Assembly: GCA_002309345.1 (NCBI GenBank)
Contig: DBWZ01000052.1
Coordinates: 1-64,000 of the forward strand
Source: Pseudobutyrivibrio sp. UBA1225
Lineage (GTDB): Bacteria > Bacillota > Clostridia > Lachnospirales > Lachnospiraceae
Length of the DNA: 64,000 bases
Reading direction: 5' to 3'
In this document: piece after piece, positions 53,321-63,434 of the stretch
How the letters are laid out: every line of letters starts with the position of its first letter
Position numbering within the stretch: position 1 is the first letter of the stretch
The notes under the pieces: generated by a model
Told to the model about the DNA's origin: nothing
Seen by the model: only the letters and a program-made list of their open reading frames with translations
Database searches by the model: none
Made by a program: the position numbers and the translations under genes

Positions 53321-53368
53321 AAGACGCCTAAACAAACTCCCAATATGGGAATTTGTTTAGACGCCTTT
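53321..53368 (-). promoter_or_regulatory. Nitrogen-gene leader hairpin/attenuator, gltB copy
   Basis: On the minus strand ACAAAGGCGTC begins a 20-bp stem (AGGCGTCTAAACAAATTCCC with GGGAGTTTGTTTAGGCGTCT) followed by TTTTCG. It lies within about 10-15 bases of the predicted transcription start, so the transcript would begin with this hairpin. Confidence 0.8.
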
Positions 53369-53380
53369 GTCCTGTGTAGT

Positions 53381-53409
53381 ACTATACAATGATATCTAAA
53401 ATAATGCAA
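53381..53409 (-). promoter_or_regulatory. gltB: gltB promoter
   Basis: On the minus strand TTGCAT (53404-53409) and TATAGT (53381-53386) are separated by 17 bases, a good match to a housekeeping promoter. Confidence 0.7.
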
Positions 53410-53422
53410 GCACTTTTTCACA

Positions 53423-53998
53423 CTAAAGTGAAATTTTTTTCATAAAATTGTTTAGCATGGTCTTTCCATCTGGTGTCAAAATTGATTCTGGATGGAACTG
53501 AAGCCCGTAAATATGGTAATCTACGTGCTTTACTGCCATGACTTCTCCATCGTCTGCAGTGGCAATAACCTTTAAAGAATCTGACAAGGTTTTTTCTTCT
53601 GCAGCCAAAGAATGATAGCGAGCAACCTTTATTGTCTCTGGCAATCCGTCAAATATGATGCAGCTGTTATCGATCTCTACATCTGACTGCTTGCCGTGCA
53701 TCAGCTCTTTAGCATAGGTTATTGTTGCACCAAAGGTTTCACAGATTGCCTGATGCCCCAAGCACACACCAAGGATTGGTATGCGACCTGCGAAATGCTC
53801 TATTACTTTTTCGCAAATCCCTGCATCTGCTGGTCGACCAGGACCTGGCGAGATGATGATGTGAGTAGGTGCAAGTTTTTCAATATCTTCTATTGTAAGT
53901 TCATCATTTCTGACAACCTTGATATCCGATGATATCTCCCCAACAAACTGAAACAAATTGTAGGAGAAGCTATCGTAATTATCTATAAGTAAAATCAT
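53423..53998 (-). CDS. trpG: Anthranilate synthase glutaminase subunit
   Basis: The 191-residue class I glutaminase begins MILLIDNYDSFSYNL and has the nucleophile ILGVCLGHQAICETFG and the histidine-glutamate pair in YGLQFHPESILTP. It supplies ammonia to TrpE, whose gene overlaps it by 4 bases. It is last in the trp operon, where trpG more often sits near the front. Confidence 0.93.
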   Translation of the reverse strand: MILLIDNYDSFSYNLFQFVGEISSDIKVVRNDELTIEDIEKLAPTHIIISPGPGRPADAGICEKVIEHFAGRIPILGVCLGHQAICETFGATITYAKELMHGKQSDVEIDNSCIIFDGLPETIKVARYHSLAAEEKTLSDSLKVIATADDGEVMAVKHVDYHIYGLQFHPESILTPDGKTMLNNFMKKISL

Positions 53999-55482
53999 TC
54001 CAAGCCTCCCTCTGCAGTCTTAACGGCATTAACTACTGCCTTTGCTTTGTTGATGCATTCCTCCGCTTCCTTTTCTGGAACAGAGTCATAAACTATTCCA
54101 GCCCCAGAGCGAATGCAAATCACACCAGTCTTTTTATACACAAGTCTAATGGCAATGCATACATCTAAGTTACCTGTAAAATCGATGTACCCAAGAGCGC
54201 CACCATAGATACCACGCTTGCTTTGTTCTAGCTCGTCGATAATCTGGCACGCTCTAAATTTAGGTGCACCAGATAACGTTCCAGCAGGAAGGATAGAATC
54301 AACTGCATCGATAACATCTTTGTCGTCTGCAAGCTCTCCAACAACTGTAGAACCAATATGCATAACATGAGAATAGCGCTCTATGCCCATGTACTTTTCA
54401 ACGTAAACAGAACCAAGCTTGCTGATTTTGCCAATATCGTTGCGGCCTAAATCCACAAGCATGTTGTGCTCAGCACGCTCCTTTTCATCAGCAAGCAATT
54501 CCTTTTCAAGAGCCTCATCCTCTGCTCTGTCCTTGCCACGAGGGCGAGTTCCAGCAAGTGGGAATGTGCTAACCTTTTTCTGCTCAACTTTGACAAGTGT
54601 CTCTGGTGATGCACCTGCGATTTCGATGTCATCACTAGAAAAATAAAACATGTAAGGCGATGGATTACTTGCACGGAGCAAACGATATGTGTCAAACAAG
54701 CTTCCCTCTGCCTTGGCACTCAAAGGATTAGAAAGTACCACCTGGAAGATATCTCCTTCCTTAATGTAGTTCTTTCCCTTGGTAACCATCTGACCATACT
54801 CTTCTTTGGTAAACTTTGGAGTAATCTCAGATTGAAGCTTCAATGGTGCAAACTCCAGCTTATCGCCTGTCTTTAATAAGTTCTTGATGTATTCAAGTCT
54901 AGCCTTTGCCGCGTTGTATGACTGAGCGGCATCTAAAACCTGCACACCTGTAATAAGGAAAATCTTTTGTTTGAAATTATCAAAAGCGATAACATCGTCA
55001 AACAACATCAAGTCCATATCCTTGAAATCATCCTCTCCGTGATTTCCAAGGTTGAGCTTTGGCTCGCTGTACTTGATGTAGTCGTAAGAAAAGTATCCTA
55101 CTAAACCACCAGTAAAGGTAGGTAGCCCCTCTAGTCTTGGGCTCTTGTAATCTTGCAAAATCTTTCTAAGTGCCTGACCTGGATGGGCAACCTTGCGCTC
55201 CTCTACCAAGACCTTGCCTGAATCTGTGTTTTCTTTGATGGATAACAAACCATCCTGGCATGTCACCTCTAGCTTTGGGTTAAATCCCAAAAATGAATAT
55301 CTTCCCCATGTCTCTGTTTGACTTGCGCTCTCCAACAGATAACACTGATGGCTTGCAGATTTGAGGATTCTAACAACCTCGATTGGTGTAAAGCCATCTG
55401 ACAACATTTCTATTGCCACAGGGATACGCTTATAGTCCCCTGTTTTAGCTATTTCAAGTACTTCTTCTAAACTAGGAAACAT
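53995..55482 (-). CDS. trpE: Anthranilate synthase component I
   Basis: The 495-residue chorismate-utilising enzyme has an N-terminal feedback-site region with LLESASQTETWGRYSFLG, and core motifs PSPYMFYF, FPLAGTRPRGKDRAEDEA, DLGRNDIGK and DSILPAGTLSGAPKFRACQI. It makes anthranilate from chorismate and ammonia from TrpG. It overlaps trpA by 11 bases, so trpE and trpG form a late-operon pair. Confidence 0.95.
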   Translation of the reverse strand: MFPSLEEVLEIAKTGDYKRIPVAIEMLSDGFTPIEVVRILKSASHQCYLLESASQTETWGRYSFLGFNPKLEVTCQDGLLSIKENTDSGKVLVEERKVAHPGQALRKILQDYKSPRLEGLPTFTGGLVGYFSYDYIKYSEPKLNLGNHGEDDFKDMDLMLFDDVIAFDNFKQKIFLITGVQVLDAAQSYNAAKARLEYIKNLLKTGDKLEFAPLKLQSEITPKFTKEEYGQMVTKGKNYIKEGDIFQVVLSNPLSAKAEGSLFDTYRLLRASNPSPYMFYFSSDDIEIAGASPETLVKVEQKKVSTFPLAGTRPRGKDRAEDEALEKELLADEKERAEHNMLVDLGRNDIGKISKLGSVYVEKYMGIERYSHVMHIGSTVVGELADDKDVIDAVDSILPAGTLSGAPKFRACQIIDELEQSKRGIYGGALGYIDFTGNLDVCIAIRLVYKKTGVICIRSGAGIVYDSVPEKEAEECINKAKAVVNAVKTAEGGLE

Positions 55483-56248
55483 AATAAGCCTCTTTCATTG
55501 TCTTTACGAACTCGCCAACATGCTTTGGCGCGTCCTTACCATATTCTTCAATAACTCTAACGATGGCAGAGCCACAGATGGCACCATCGGAAATATTTGC
55601 CATTTCAGCAGCTTGCTCCGGTGTAGAGATACCAAAGCCAACAGCTGTTGGGATGTCTGTATTCTTGCGAACTCTGTCAACCAAAGATTTGATGTTGCCG
55701 TTAAGCTCGCTTCTAGTTCCTGTAACGCCAAGGCTTGATACGATATAGATAAAGCCGTGGGCATCAGCAGAAATCATATCGATTCTGTCCTCTGATGTAG
55801 GAGCAATCATAGAGATAAACTCTACTCCGTACTTTGCGGCTACATCTTCGAATTCTGCCTTTTCCTCAAAAGGAACATCTGGCAGGATGATTCCACAAAT
55901 GCCAGTTTCCTGACACTTTCCAAAGAATCTTTCGATGCCATATGAATAAACAACATTTGCATATGTCATAAATACAAGTGGCACATCAACCTGAGTACTC
56001 ACTTCTTGAACCATGTCAAATACATGGTCTGTTGTCACTTTATTTTTAAGCGCTCTGATATTAGCAGCCATAATAACTGGTCCCTCTGCAGTTGGATCTG
56101 AAAAAGGAATACCAAGCTCAATCAAATCAGCTCCGTTAGCCGCAAGTGATTTGATAATTTCTTTACTAGTTTCAAGGTCTGGATCTCCACATGTAATAAA
56201 TGGAATAAAGGCCTTTTTGTTTTCAAATGCTTTTGTAATCTTACTCAT
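55472..56248 (-). CDS. trpA: Tryptophan synthase alpha subunit
   Basis: About 258 residues from ATG 56248, which has GGGAGG upstream; earlier in-frame starts have no such support. Motifs: [36 protein letters not shown] (catalytic glutamate), [43 protein letters not shown]. It cleaves indoleglycerol phosphate and passes indole to TrpB, whose gene overlaps it by 8 bases. Confidence 0.95.
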   Translation of the reverse strand: MSKITKAFENKKAFIPFITCGDPDLETSKEIIKSLAANGADLIELGIPFSDPTAEGPVIMAANIRALKNKVTTDHVFDMVQEVSTQVDVPLVFMTYANVVYSYGIERFFGKCQETGICGIILPDVPFEEKAEFEDVAAKYGVEFISMIAPTSEDRIDMISADAHGFIYIVSSLGVTGTRSELNGNIKSLVDRVRKNTDIPTAVGFGISTPEQAAEMANISDGAICGSAIVRVIEEYGKDAPKHVGEFVKTMKEAYYVS

Positions 56249-58031
56249 GGATATCCTCCCCTCTATAACGAGCGATAGCAGCGCAATCCTTGTCACCTCT
56301 ACCGGATACTGTAACAACGATGATTTGATCCTTGCTCATTGTTGGAGCAAGCTTCATTGCATATGCTATGGCATGACTAGATTCAATGGCTGCGATTATA
56401 CCTTCTGTTCTAGCGATATATTCAAATGCCTCAACTGCCTCATCATCTGTGATTGGCACATATTCAGCACGTCCAATATCGTGAAGGTAAGCATGCTCTG
56501 GACCTACACCAGGGTAGTCAAGACCAGCAGAGATTGAATATACTGGTGCTATCTGTCCGTATTCATCCTGACAGAAATATGACTTCATGCCGTGGAAAAT
56601 ACCAACCTTACCAACGTTGACTGTTGCTGCTGTCTCAAATGTATCGATGCCTCGACCTGCAGCCTCACATCCGATTAGGCGAACACCTTCATCACCTATG
56701 TAGTGATAGAAGCTTCCGATAGCATTACTTCCGCCGCCTACGCAAGCAATAACTGCATCTGGAAGTCTGCCTTCTTTATCTAATATTTGCTGTCTTGATT
56801 CCTTTGAAATAAATGATTGGAAATCACGAACGATAGTAGGGAATGGATGAGGTCCCATTACAGAACCAAGGCAATAGTGTGTGTCATCGATTCTTGTTGT
56901 CCATTCTCTCATGCACTCTGAAACAGCATCCTTAAGTGTCTTTGTACCGCTTGTAACTGGCACTACATCTGCACCTAAAAGCTTCATCCTATATACATTA
57001 AGCGCCTGACGCTTGGTGTCCTCCTCTCCCATGAAAATTACACATTCCATATCAAGAAGAGCCGCAGCTGTTGCTGTTGCCACACCGTGCTGACCTGCAC
57101 CTGTCTCTGCAATAAGTCTTGTCTTACCCATCTTTTTGGCAAGAAGCGCTTGACCTAGTACGTTGTTAATCTTGTGGGCACCAGTATGATTTAAATCCTC
57201 TCTCTTGAGATAAATCTTGGCACCTCCCAAATCCTCTGTCATCTTTTTAGCATAGTATAAAAGACTAGGACGATTTGCATATTCATCTAATAAAGTTTGG
57301 AGTTCTCTATTGAACTCTGAATCATTCTTGTAATGATTGTATGCCTCTTCAAGTTCTTCTACAGCGTTCATCAATGTTTCTGGAATATACTGTCCGCCGT
57401 GAACTCCGAATCTTCCTTTACTCTTAGTCACTGGTTTATCCTCTCTTACCGCATTTACGAATTCTTTCATTTTATGTCCATCCTTAAGCTTGTCGGTTTC
57501 GATGCCTGAGCTAACATCAACACCATAAGGCTTTGCTGCTTCAATAGCCTCGGCTACATTCTCTTGATTGAGACCGCCTGCAAGGATGAAAGGCCTCTCA
57601 ACATCTTCAAGAAGCTTCCAATTAAGGGCTTTACCTTCACCGTTTCCCGCATCAAACATTATCATGTCGGCCGCTGACTTTTCCGCTGCCTTAACCTGTT
57701 CTGGCGCATCTACCTTGAAGGTCTTGATTACAGGAATATTGTTGTCCATAAGTTCTTTGATGTAGTTTTCATCCTCATGCCCGTGAAGCTGTGCCACATC
57801 AATAATATTTTCCTCAAAAAGCTCCTCAACCTCTTTCGCTGGGGCGTCTACAAAAACTCCCACCGCCTTAATCTCTGGATTAAGCATGCTTTTGAGTTTC
57901 TTTGCCTGCTGTCTTGTAACATTGCGTCGGCTCTTCTCATAGAAAACAAAACCTATATACTCTGGCTTTAATTCATTTGCCTTTTGAATATCTGCCTCTC
58001 GTGTGAGGCCGCAAAGCTTAATTGTTGTCAT
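56241..58031 (-). CDS. TrpF-TrpB fusion (PRA isomerase + tryptophan synthase beta)
   Basis: The 596-residue protein joins phosphoribosylanthranilate isomerase (residues 1-200: [56 protein letters not shown]) to tryptophan synthase beta (from about 205: [20 protein letters not shown], the PLP lysine in [51 protein letters not shown]). It catalyses pathway steps that are not consecutive, with TrpC and TrpA between. The usual fusion partner of TrpF in enteric bacteria is TrpC. Operon position between trpC and trpA is preserved. Confidence 0.95.
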   Translation of the reverse strand: MTTIKLCGLTREADIQKANELKPEYIGFVFYEKSRRNVTRQQAKKLKSMLNPEIKAVGVFVDAPAKEVEELFEENIIDVAQLHGHEDENYIKELMDNNIPVIKTFKVDAPEQVKAAEKSAADMIMFDAGNGEGKALNWKLLEDVERPFILAGGLNQENVAEAIEAAKPYGVDVSSGIETDKLKDGHKMKEFVNAVREDKPVTKSKGRFGVHGGQYIPETLMNAVEELEEAYNHYKNDSEFNRELQTLLDEYANRPSLLYYAKKMTEDLGGAKIYLKREDLNHTGAHKINNVLGQALLAKKMGKTRLIAETGAGQHGVATATAAALLDMECVIFMGEEDTKRQALNVYRMKLLGADVVPVTSGTKTLKDAVSECMREWTTRIDDTHYCLGSVMGPHPFPTIVRDFQSFISKESRQQILDKEGRLPDAVIACVGGGSNAIGSFYHYIGDEGVRLIGCEAAGRGIDTFETAATVNVGKVGIFHGMKSYFCQDEYGQIAPVYSISAGLDYPGVGPEHAYLHDIGRAEYVPITDDEAVEAFEYIARTEGIIAAIESSHAIAYAMKLAPTMSKDQIIVVTVSGRGDKDCAAIARYRGEDIHE

Positions 58032-58111
58032 GTTATCCCTTCCTCATTCTAGTCATAACTAATTAATTTATAATCAGCTGAAATAAAAACCCATAAAATG
58101 TATTAATATTA

Positions 58112-58891
58112 TTAAATACCTTTAAGCTGGTTGAGCTTTGCCGATTTGTCCTCGGCTCGCATAAGGGTCTCGCCAATAAGTACTGCATCAACCTTTGCTT
58201 CCCTTAAGGCTTGAATATCTTCTGCTCCACTTATTCCACTTTCAGATACGAAGATAATATCCTCTGGAATCATCTTGCAAAGCTTTCTGCTATTGCCTGT
58301 ATCAACCGAAAAATCCTTAAGATTTCTATTATTAACACCTATGATTCTGGCTCCTGCTCTGATTGCCTGTTCAACTTCGGCTTGATCGTGAGCTTCCACT
58401 AATGCGCTAATCCCTAGATCATCACATATTTTGATGTAATCTCTGATTTGCGACTCCGAGAGGATGGCGCATATAAGAAGTACCGCTTTAGCCCCAAGAA
58501 TCTTTGCCTCGTAAATCATATATTCATCAATGGTAAAATCCTTTCTGATGCAAGGAATCTTTACCGTATTTGCGATTTGTTCAAGATATTCATCACTTCC
58601 CAAAAACCACTTTGGCTCGGTCAAAACCGATATACAATCTGCTCCTGCCTTTTCATATTCTTGGGCGATTGTAAGATAATCAAACTCCTCTGCGATTATC
58701 CCCTTGGAAGGTGATGCCTTTTTACACTCGCATATAAAAGAAATATCATTTTTCTTAAGAGCTTTCTCAAACTCAAATTCTCCTTTTGAAAGACTTAAGG
58801 CCTGAGCCTTGACCGCTTCCAATGATTTTATTGCCTTGGCTGCCGCCACACGCTCCCTTGCATGGTCAGCAAGCTTATCGAGTATAGTCAT
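58112..58891 (-). CDS. trpC: Indole-3-glycerol phosphate synthase
   Basis: The 259-residue TIM-barrel enzyme has FICECKKASPSKGIIAEEFD, AGADCISVLTEPKWFLGS, IPCIRKDFTIDEYMIYEAK, a VEAHDQAEVEQAI segment, IGVNNRNLKDFSVD and FVSESGISGAEDI. It closes the indole ring before TrpA acts. It lies between trpD and trpFB. Confidence 0.95.
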   Translation of the reverse strand: MTILDKLADHARERVAAAKAIKSLEAVKAQALSLSKGEFEFEKALKKNDISFICECKKASPSKGIIAEEFDYLTIAQEYEKAGADCISVLTEPKWFLGSDEYLEQIANTVKIPCIRKDFTIDEYMIYEAKILGAKAVLLICAILSESQIRDYIKICDDLGISALVEAHDQAEVEQAIRAGARIIGVNNRNLKDFSVDTGNSRKLCKMIPEDIIFVSESGISGAEDIQALREAKVDAVLIGETLMRAEDKSAKLNQLKGI

Positions 58892-58915
58892 ATTAACTCC
58901 AGTCTGTATATCTGA

Positions 58916-59983
58916 TTAGCAAGCGCCACTTGCTGTCTTTCCATTTTGTTCCTCTGCATCTTCCTTTATTTCGTTGCTTACAATGATGAACTTTTCAAGT
59001 GTCTCAAGAGCCTTGCCTGAATCGATAATTTCGCCTGCAAGCTTTATACCATCAGCAAAACTTTCTGCTTTTCCACCGATGTAAAGAGATGCGCCTGCAT
59101 TCATAAGTACTGCATTTCTCTTGTGTCCCTTTTCTCCACCAAGGATTGCTCGTGTAATCTTGGCGTTTTCTTCTGGTGTGCCGCCCTTTAAATCGTCTTT
59201 AGTACATTTTTCAAACCCAAAATCCTCTGGCTCAATCATGTATGTTTTGTACCATCCATCCTTAATCTCACAAACCTTGGTTGGAGCGCTCATTGAAATC
59301 TCATCTAGCTTGTCCATTCCGTATACAACCATGCCGCGCTTAACGCCGAGATTGATGAGTACCTGAGCAAGTGGCTCTACCAAGTATTCATCGTATACAC
59401 CAAGAAGCTGCATGCTTGGAGTTGCTGGGTTGGTAAGTGGTCCAAGAATATTGAACACTGTTCTAAATCCAAGTTCCTTTCTGATTGGTCCAACATATTT
59501 CATTGATGTGTGATACTTCTGAGCAAAGAAGAAGCACATTCCAACTTTATCTAATAGTTCAACACACTTTTCAGGATCCTGTCCAATGTTAACACCAAGT
59601 GCCTCCAAACAATCTGCTGTACCGCAAAGTGAAGATGCAGCTCTGTTACCATGCTTTGCCACCTTCATTCCACCAGCAGCTGCAACAAGCGCTGAAGTAG
59701 TAGAAATGTTAAAGCTGTGAGCGTTGTCTCCGCCTGTTCCAACAATTTCAAATACCTCCATGCCTATGTTAACCTTGACCGCATGCTCTCTCATAGCTGC
59801 TGCGCAACCAGCAATTTCATCTGTTGTCTCAGCCTTGGTGCTCTTTGTAGAAAGTGCTGCCAAGAATGCTGCGTTCTGAGTTGGAGATGTCTCGCCATCC
59901 ATGATTTCGTTCATAACAGCATAGGCCTCATCGTATGTAAGATCCCCCTTGCTAACGATTTTCTCGATTGCTTCTTTAATCAT
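58916..59983 (-). CDS. trpD: Anthranilate phosphoribosyltransferase
   Basis: The 355-residue enzyme has [20 protein letters not shown] (phosphoribosyl diphosphate-binding loop), [21 protein letters not shown], the [16 protein letters not shown] region and [18 protein letters not shown]. The very C-terminus ([12 protein letters not shown]) looks like a low-information tail. It is first in the trp operon, directly behind the T-box leader. Confidence 0.95.
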   Translation of the reverse strand: MIKEAIEKIVSKGDLTYDEAYAVMNEIMDGETSPTQNAAFLAALSTKSTKAETTDEIAGCAAAMREHAVKVNIGMEVFEIVGTGGDNAHSFNISTTSALVAAAGGMKVAKHGNRAASSLCGTADCLEALGVNIGQDPEKCVELLDKVGMCFFFAQKYHTSMKYVGPIRKELGFRTVFNILGPLTNPATPSMQLLGVYDEYLVEPLAQVLINLGVKRGMVVYGMDKLDEISMSAPTKVCEIKDGWYKTYMIEPEDFGFEKCTKDDLKGGTPEENAKITRAILGGEKGHKRNAVLMNAGASLYIGGKAESFADGIKLAGEIIDSGKALETLEKFIIVSNEIKEDAEEQNGKTASGAC

Positions 59984-60041
59984 AATGTTTCTCCTTTCAA
60001 ACTTCGCTTCCCTTGTAAAATGCTGAAGCGAATTGTCTTCT

Positions 60042-60089
60042 GGCTTCCCCCTGAGGGGGAAGCTGTCTGCGAAGCAGACTGATGAGGGG
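60042..60089 (+). repeat. Palindromic GC-rich dispersed repeat, copy 5
   Basis: GGCTTCCCCCTGAGGGGGAAGC, then GTCTGCGAAGCAGAC hairpin, then GATGAGGGG, ending next to the T-stretch of the T-box terminator. It lies between the terminator and trpD and so would be in the 5' leader of the trp mRNA. Confidence 0.88.
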
Positions 60090-60090
60090 C

Positions 60091-60395
60091 AAAATAAAAA
60101 GTCCTTGATAGAAACCTCAGGTTTCTATCAAGGACGAATAATCTAATCCGCGGTGCCACCTTGATTCATGATAAATCATGCTCTTAACAGGATACCAACA
60201 TACCCCTGACAACTAACGTATGCCTCACGTCGTGAAATACTCTGCATGAATAATACATTTCCTCACGCCCTCCGGAGTCCATTCCCTAATCACTATCCTA
60301 CTGCATCCCACCATCGCAGCTCTCTCTCGCTAAAAGCTTAGGCATCATGAAGAGGTACTTCTCTCCCTCATCGGTTTAATCGCTTTATTTTGTTG
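60091..60395 (-). ncRNA. T-box leader, tryptophan-specific
   Basis: On the minus strand GGTGGCACCGCGG (complement of 60148-60160) is the T-box proper, which in the antiterminator pairs with the tRNA acceptor end. The terminator hairpin (60101-60135, GTCCTTGATAGAAACC with its complement) ends in TTTTTATTTT. Stem I lies before it; a TGG codon followed by A (complement of 60279-60281) is the probable specifier, matching tRNA-Trp. Uncharged tRNA-Trp would prevent termination and turn on the operon. The 5' limit is set near the predicted transcription start. Confidence 0.92.
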
Positions 60396-60400
60396 AAGTA

Positions 60401-60429
60401 AATATATCACGGCAAACTGACCATGTCAA
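60401..60429 (-). promoter_or_regulatory. trp operon promoter
   Basis: On the minus strand TTGACA (60424-60429) and TATATT (60401-60406) are separated by 17 bases, directly upstream of the T-box leader. Confidence 0.85.
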
Positions 60430-60466
60430 TAAGAATTTCAATAAAAAGTCAAATTGTAATCAAACA

Positions 60467-61762
60467 TTACAAATCGTTCTTGAACTTCTCCCATGCCTCG
60501 GGATGATCTACAAAATATCTTGGGCATTCCTTGCCGGTGACATCGTAGTGTCTAATAACATGATCCTTATCCAAGTGGAATTCATCCATAAGCCATCTAA
60601 CAAGCTTAAGAGTACTTTCATAGGAAGCCTCTGTAAACTCACCAGTTGCATCTGGGTGACAAACCTCTACCGAAATTGTGTCATGATTTCTGTGGTTACT
60701 TGCAGCAGACTTTTCGTCGAGAGGGATACACATGATTATTTCCCCATCCATTCCCACCAAAAAGTGTGAGCACACATCAGACTGCCAACCGTTATAGAAA
60801 TCACGATTTTGCTTTGCAGTAGTTCCAGGATTACCAACGTAATGAACCACTATATCATTGATTCCATCAAGCTTTTCTCCTGATCTTGATGGATTACCTT
60901 GGTCGATAAGATCAACATCAATCCAATCTGGAAGCTCTGTTTCTTGAGCTATCTTGAGAGGATCCATGTTTTGCTCGATACGTTCAACCACAAAGTTTTT
61001 GGCAACATAAATCATGCACGCAAGTATTCCAAGTTCAACACAAATAAGCAAAAATCTTCCAATAGATCCGCCTTTGTTCTTGCGGGAAGGCTTGTTTTTG
61101 TTTGACTTTGGATTTGAGTTGTAACGTCTCGCGCCACCATATCCATAATTAGCGCCACGACTAGGTGCTTTACGCCTACTGTTGCTAGTACTTCTATTAG
61201 CACTAGAACTTCTATTGGCATAATTAGATTGCCTCTTAGGAGCAGGCTTAACGTAGTCGCTATAGTAATCCTTGGCTTTGTCATCAAGGCTCTTGAAATC
61301 TACGGCCTCATCCTCTAAATCGTAAGGATTCCTACTAGATTTCGAATCGATTTCCTGATTTGTAGCTTGCGCAGACACCTGAGCAGAAGTGTTATTTCTA
61401 GTTCCACCAAGGTTGTCAAAATTCAGCTTGCTGAGATCCAAATCTATAGACTTTGCATTTCTATTGGAAAATCTACTTGTGCTTCTAGTAGGGTTTGGTT
61501 TGCTCTTTCCAACGCTTGACTTGCCGCTACTATGATTTGAATTCTCTCTCGTATAGCTGCCGCTACTTAAAATACTTATATCTATTTGTTTGTTGGATCC
61601 ACCAGCCTTTCCACCACCTGACCTTCGCTCAGAAGATGAATCAGGTCGTACATAGCTATCATAAGATGGTGGGTATCCAAAATTATTTATTCCCCTATTG
61701 GTCCGTGAATTAGCCGAACCAGTTCTCTCGTTGTACCTATTTCCTTCAAATTGAGAATTCAA
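60467..61762 (-). CDS. Membrane-anchored N-acetylmuramoyl-L-alanine amidase (Amidase_2)
   Basis: The 431-residue protein has a long disordered N-terminal region (residues 1-225, rich in S, N, R, G, with many RSSSANRS-like stretches), one membrane span (RFLLICVELGILACMIYVAK) and a C-terminal amidase domain with zinc ligands in DIVVHYVGNPG, SVEVCHPD and HVIRHYDVTGKECPRYF. It would cut cell wall peptide from muramic acid outside the cell while the basic tail stays inside. Start is TTG 61762 with AAAGGA six bases before. A position near ftsZ may point to division, but that is inference. Confidence 0.88.
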   Translation of the reverse strand: MNSQFEGNRYNERTGSANSRTNRGINNFGYPPSYDSYVRPDSSSERRSGGGKAGGSNKQIDISILSSGSYTRENSNHSSGKSSVGKSKPNPTRSTSRFSNRNAKSIDLDLSKLNFDNLGGTRNNTSAQVSAQATNQEIDSKSSRNPYDLEDEAVDFKSLDDKAKDYYSDYVKPAPKRQSNYANRSSSANRSTSNSRRKAPSRGANYGYGGARRYNSNPKSNKNKPSRKNKGGSIGRFLLICVELGILACMIYVAKNFVVERIEQNMDPLKIAQETELPDWIDVDLIDQGNPSRSGEKLDGINDIVVHYVGNPGTTAKQNRDFYNGWQSDVCSHFLVGMDGEIIMCIPLDEKSAASNHRNHDTISVEVCHPDATGEFTEASYESTLKLVRWLMDEFHLDKDHVIRHYDVTGKECPRYFVDHPEAWEKFKNDL

Positions 61763-61883
61763 AATAAATCCTTTCTCTTATGCGTTCTCAATTCTCATTA
61801 TGCGATAAATTCTCTCTAATGGGAGATTGTAACATATTTCCACGTTAAGTTCCAGTTATATAGCAATGATGATTACAGATGAT

Positions 61884-63263
61884 TTAAATATTTCGCGTAG
61901 AAACTGGACTAGATTCTTGCGAATTTTTATGTCCTCTAACATCAATTATGTTTCTACCAAATATATTTCCATTGTTTGGCATATTTTTTTCGTTTCGTTC
62001 ATAAAAAGATCCATTAAAAAGTGCAGACCTATCTGAAAAATTTTTTGCCAGACTAACCTCGTTCCAATATTCAGGCGAAATTTCTGCTAGGCTATTATAT
62101 ATTTTGCTATTATTTATTTTGCTATTATTTATTACTTCTGCTCCTTGCTCCAAAGGGATGGCTGGCTCAGGAAAATTTTCAATTGCATGACTTTCGTCAG
62201 GACCAATGTCTCTTTTTTTACTCTCATTAATGCTCAAAGCTATCTGCTCCATATCTTCTTTATAAAGCACTTCTCCCCTATCTATTTTTTTCGATAGGTT
62301 TTTCAATTCTTTCCTATTCTTAGAATAAGTATTTTTATTATTCAAAGATATACTATTTTCTATGTTACATTCATTTCGTGTTGCATTGTCAATATAGTTC
62401 CTCAAAATTTGTTCATTTTTTCTAATTACCATTTTAGAATCATCTATTAATGAATCATATAAATTTTCAGCCCTCCGTAGGGTAGCTTGCATATAATGCT
62501 TATTAGAATCCAACCTTGGCGTTATTTCCTTATGATAAATAGAATATGCATTATTATATCTCTTCCAATTTCTTTTAAAATTAGAAATTTTAATAACATC
62601 AGATTCTATTTTCTTACAGTAATTTAAATATCTTTTACTTACCTTGATATTATTTTTTAATGCTTTTATATCCTTATTCTTATACGCCCCGACTTCATAG
62701 TTATTTTCTATGAGATACTTTCTACATTCCAAATAACTTTTATAGGCTTCAGTTTTTTCTAAAAAATAGTTCAAAACCTTACATGTATCAATTGCAGAAT
62801 CTATTTTGCCAAGAATCTTCCTTGTGTCATTAATCTCTTTCCTTACACCCTCAGCATCTATATAAACTTTATAATCTAAACCTTCTTTTAGTTCTTTTAG
62901 TTTAGACACATGAATTTCCGCTCTACTATCTAAACGCCCCTTCCTAGCGTCTTTTTCTATTGCTCTATATTCACTCAAAATCTTTTCTAGATAGCTATTA
63001 AGCGTCTTATCTATTTTTTCAAAATCTACGTTATCTAGATTCATTTTGCGAACTTCTTCATCCAATTCCTTCAATTTCTTAAACAATGAATCATAGCATT
63101 TTTTAAAATCAGTATTCAACTCATTAAGCGCTGTATTAAGAGCATCATATTTTTGATTATTTATTAATGCCTCCTGTCCATTATTAATTTGAAATAACGC
63201 ATTGAATATATCGTTATATTTACTTCCATTCTCATTTAATTTCTGACGTGCTGTTTTAGCCAT
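61884..63263 (-). CDS. Coiled-coil hypothetical protein
   Basis: The 459-residue protein starts MAKTARQKLNENGSKYND after a good AGGAGG site. It is strongly charged and helical with heptad-like leucine/isoleucine spacing through about residues 10-330 (e.g. KLKELDEEVRKMNLDNVDFE), and a low-complexity N/S-rich C-terminus. No signal peptide, membrane span or catalytic motif is visible. More AT-rich than its neighbours. Function not recognised; a structural or scaffold role is possible. Confidence 0.7.
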   Translation of the reverse strand: MAKTARQKLNENGSKYNDIFNALFQINNGQEALINNQKYDALNTALNELNTDFKKCYDSLFKKLKELDEEVRKMNLDNVDFEKIDKTLNSYLEKILSEYRAIEKDARKGRLDSRAEIHVSKLKELKEGLDYKVYIDAEGVRKEINDTRKILGKIDSAIDTCKVLNYFLEKTEAYKSYLECRKYLIENNYEVGAYKNKDIKALKNNIKVSKRYLNYCKKIESDVIKISNFKRNWKRYNNAYSIYHKEITPRLDSNKHYMQATLRRAENLYDSLIDDSKMVIRKNEQILRNYIDNATRNECNIENSISLNNKNTYSKNRKELKNLSKKIDRGEVLYKEDMEQIALSINESKKRDIGPDESHAIENFPEPAIPLEQGAEVINNSKINNSKIYNSLAEISPEYWNEVSLAKNFSDRSALFNGSFYERNEKNMPNNGNIFGRNIIDVRGHKNSQESSPVSTRNI

Positions 63264-63391
63264 ATTATTGTCCTCCTTATCTCGTATAACTATTTCTTGG
63301 CAATTTTCATCGCCACATATATATAATCAATAAAAATCTTCTTTTTTTTCCATTTCACCAAAAAATTTTTCGAAATTTTTCTCTAGCAACC

Positions 63392-63419
63392 AAAAAAGAG
63401 ACCCGCAAAAGCGAGTCTC
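63392..63419 (-). terminator. Rho-independent terminator of ftsZ
   Basis: On the minus strand GAGACTCGC and GCGGGTCTC pair around a TTTT loop and are followed by TTTTTT. The rest of 63264-63391 holds no gene. Confidence 0.9.
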
Positions 63420-63434
63420 CGAAATAACAAATCT

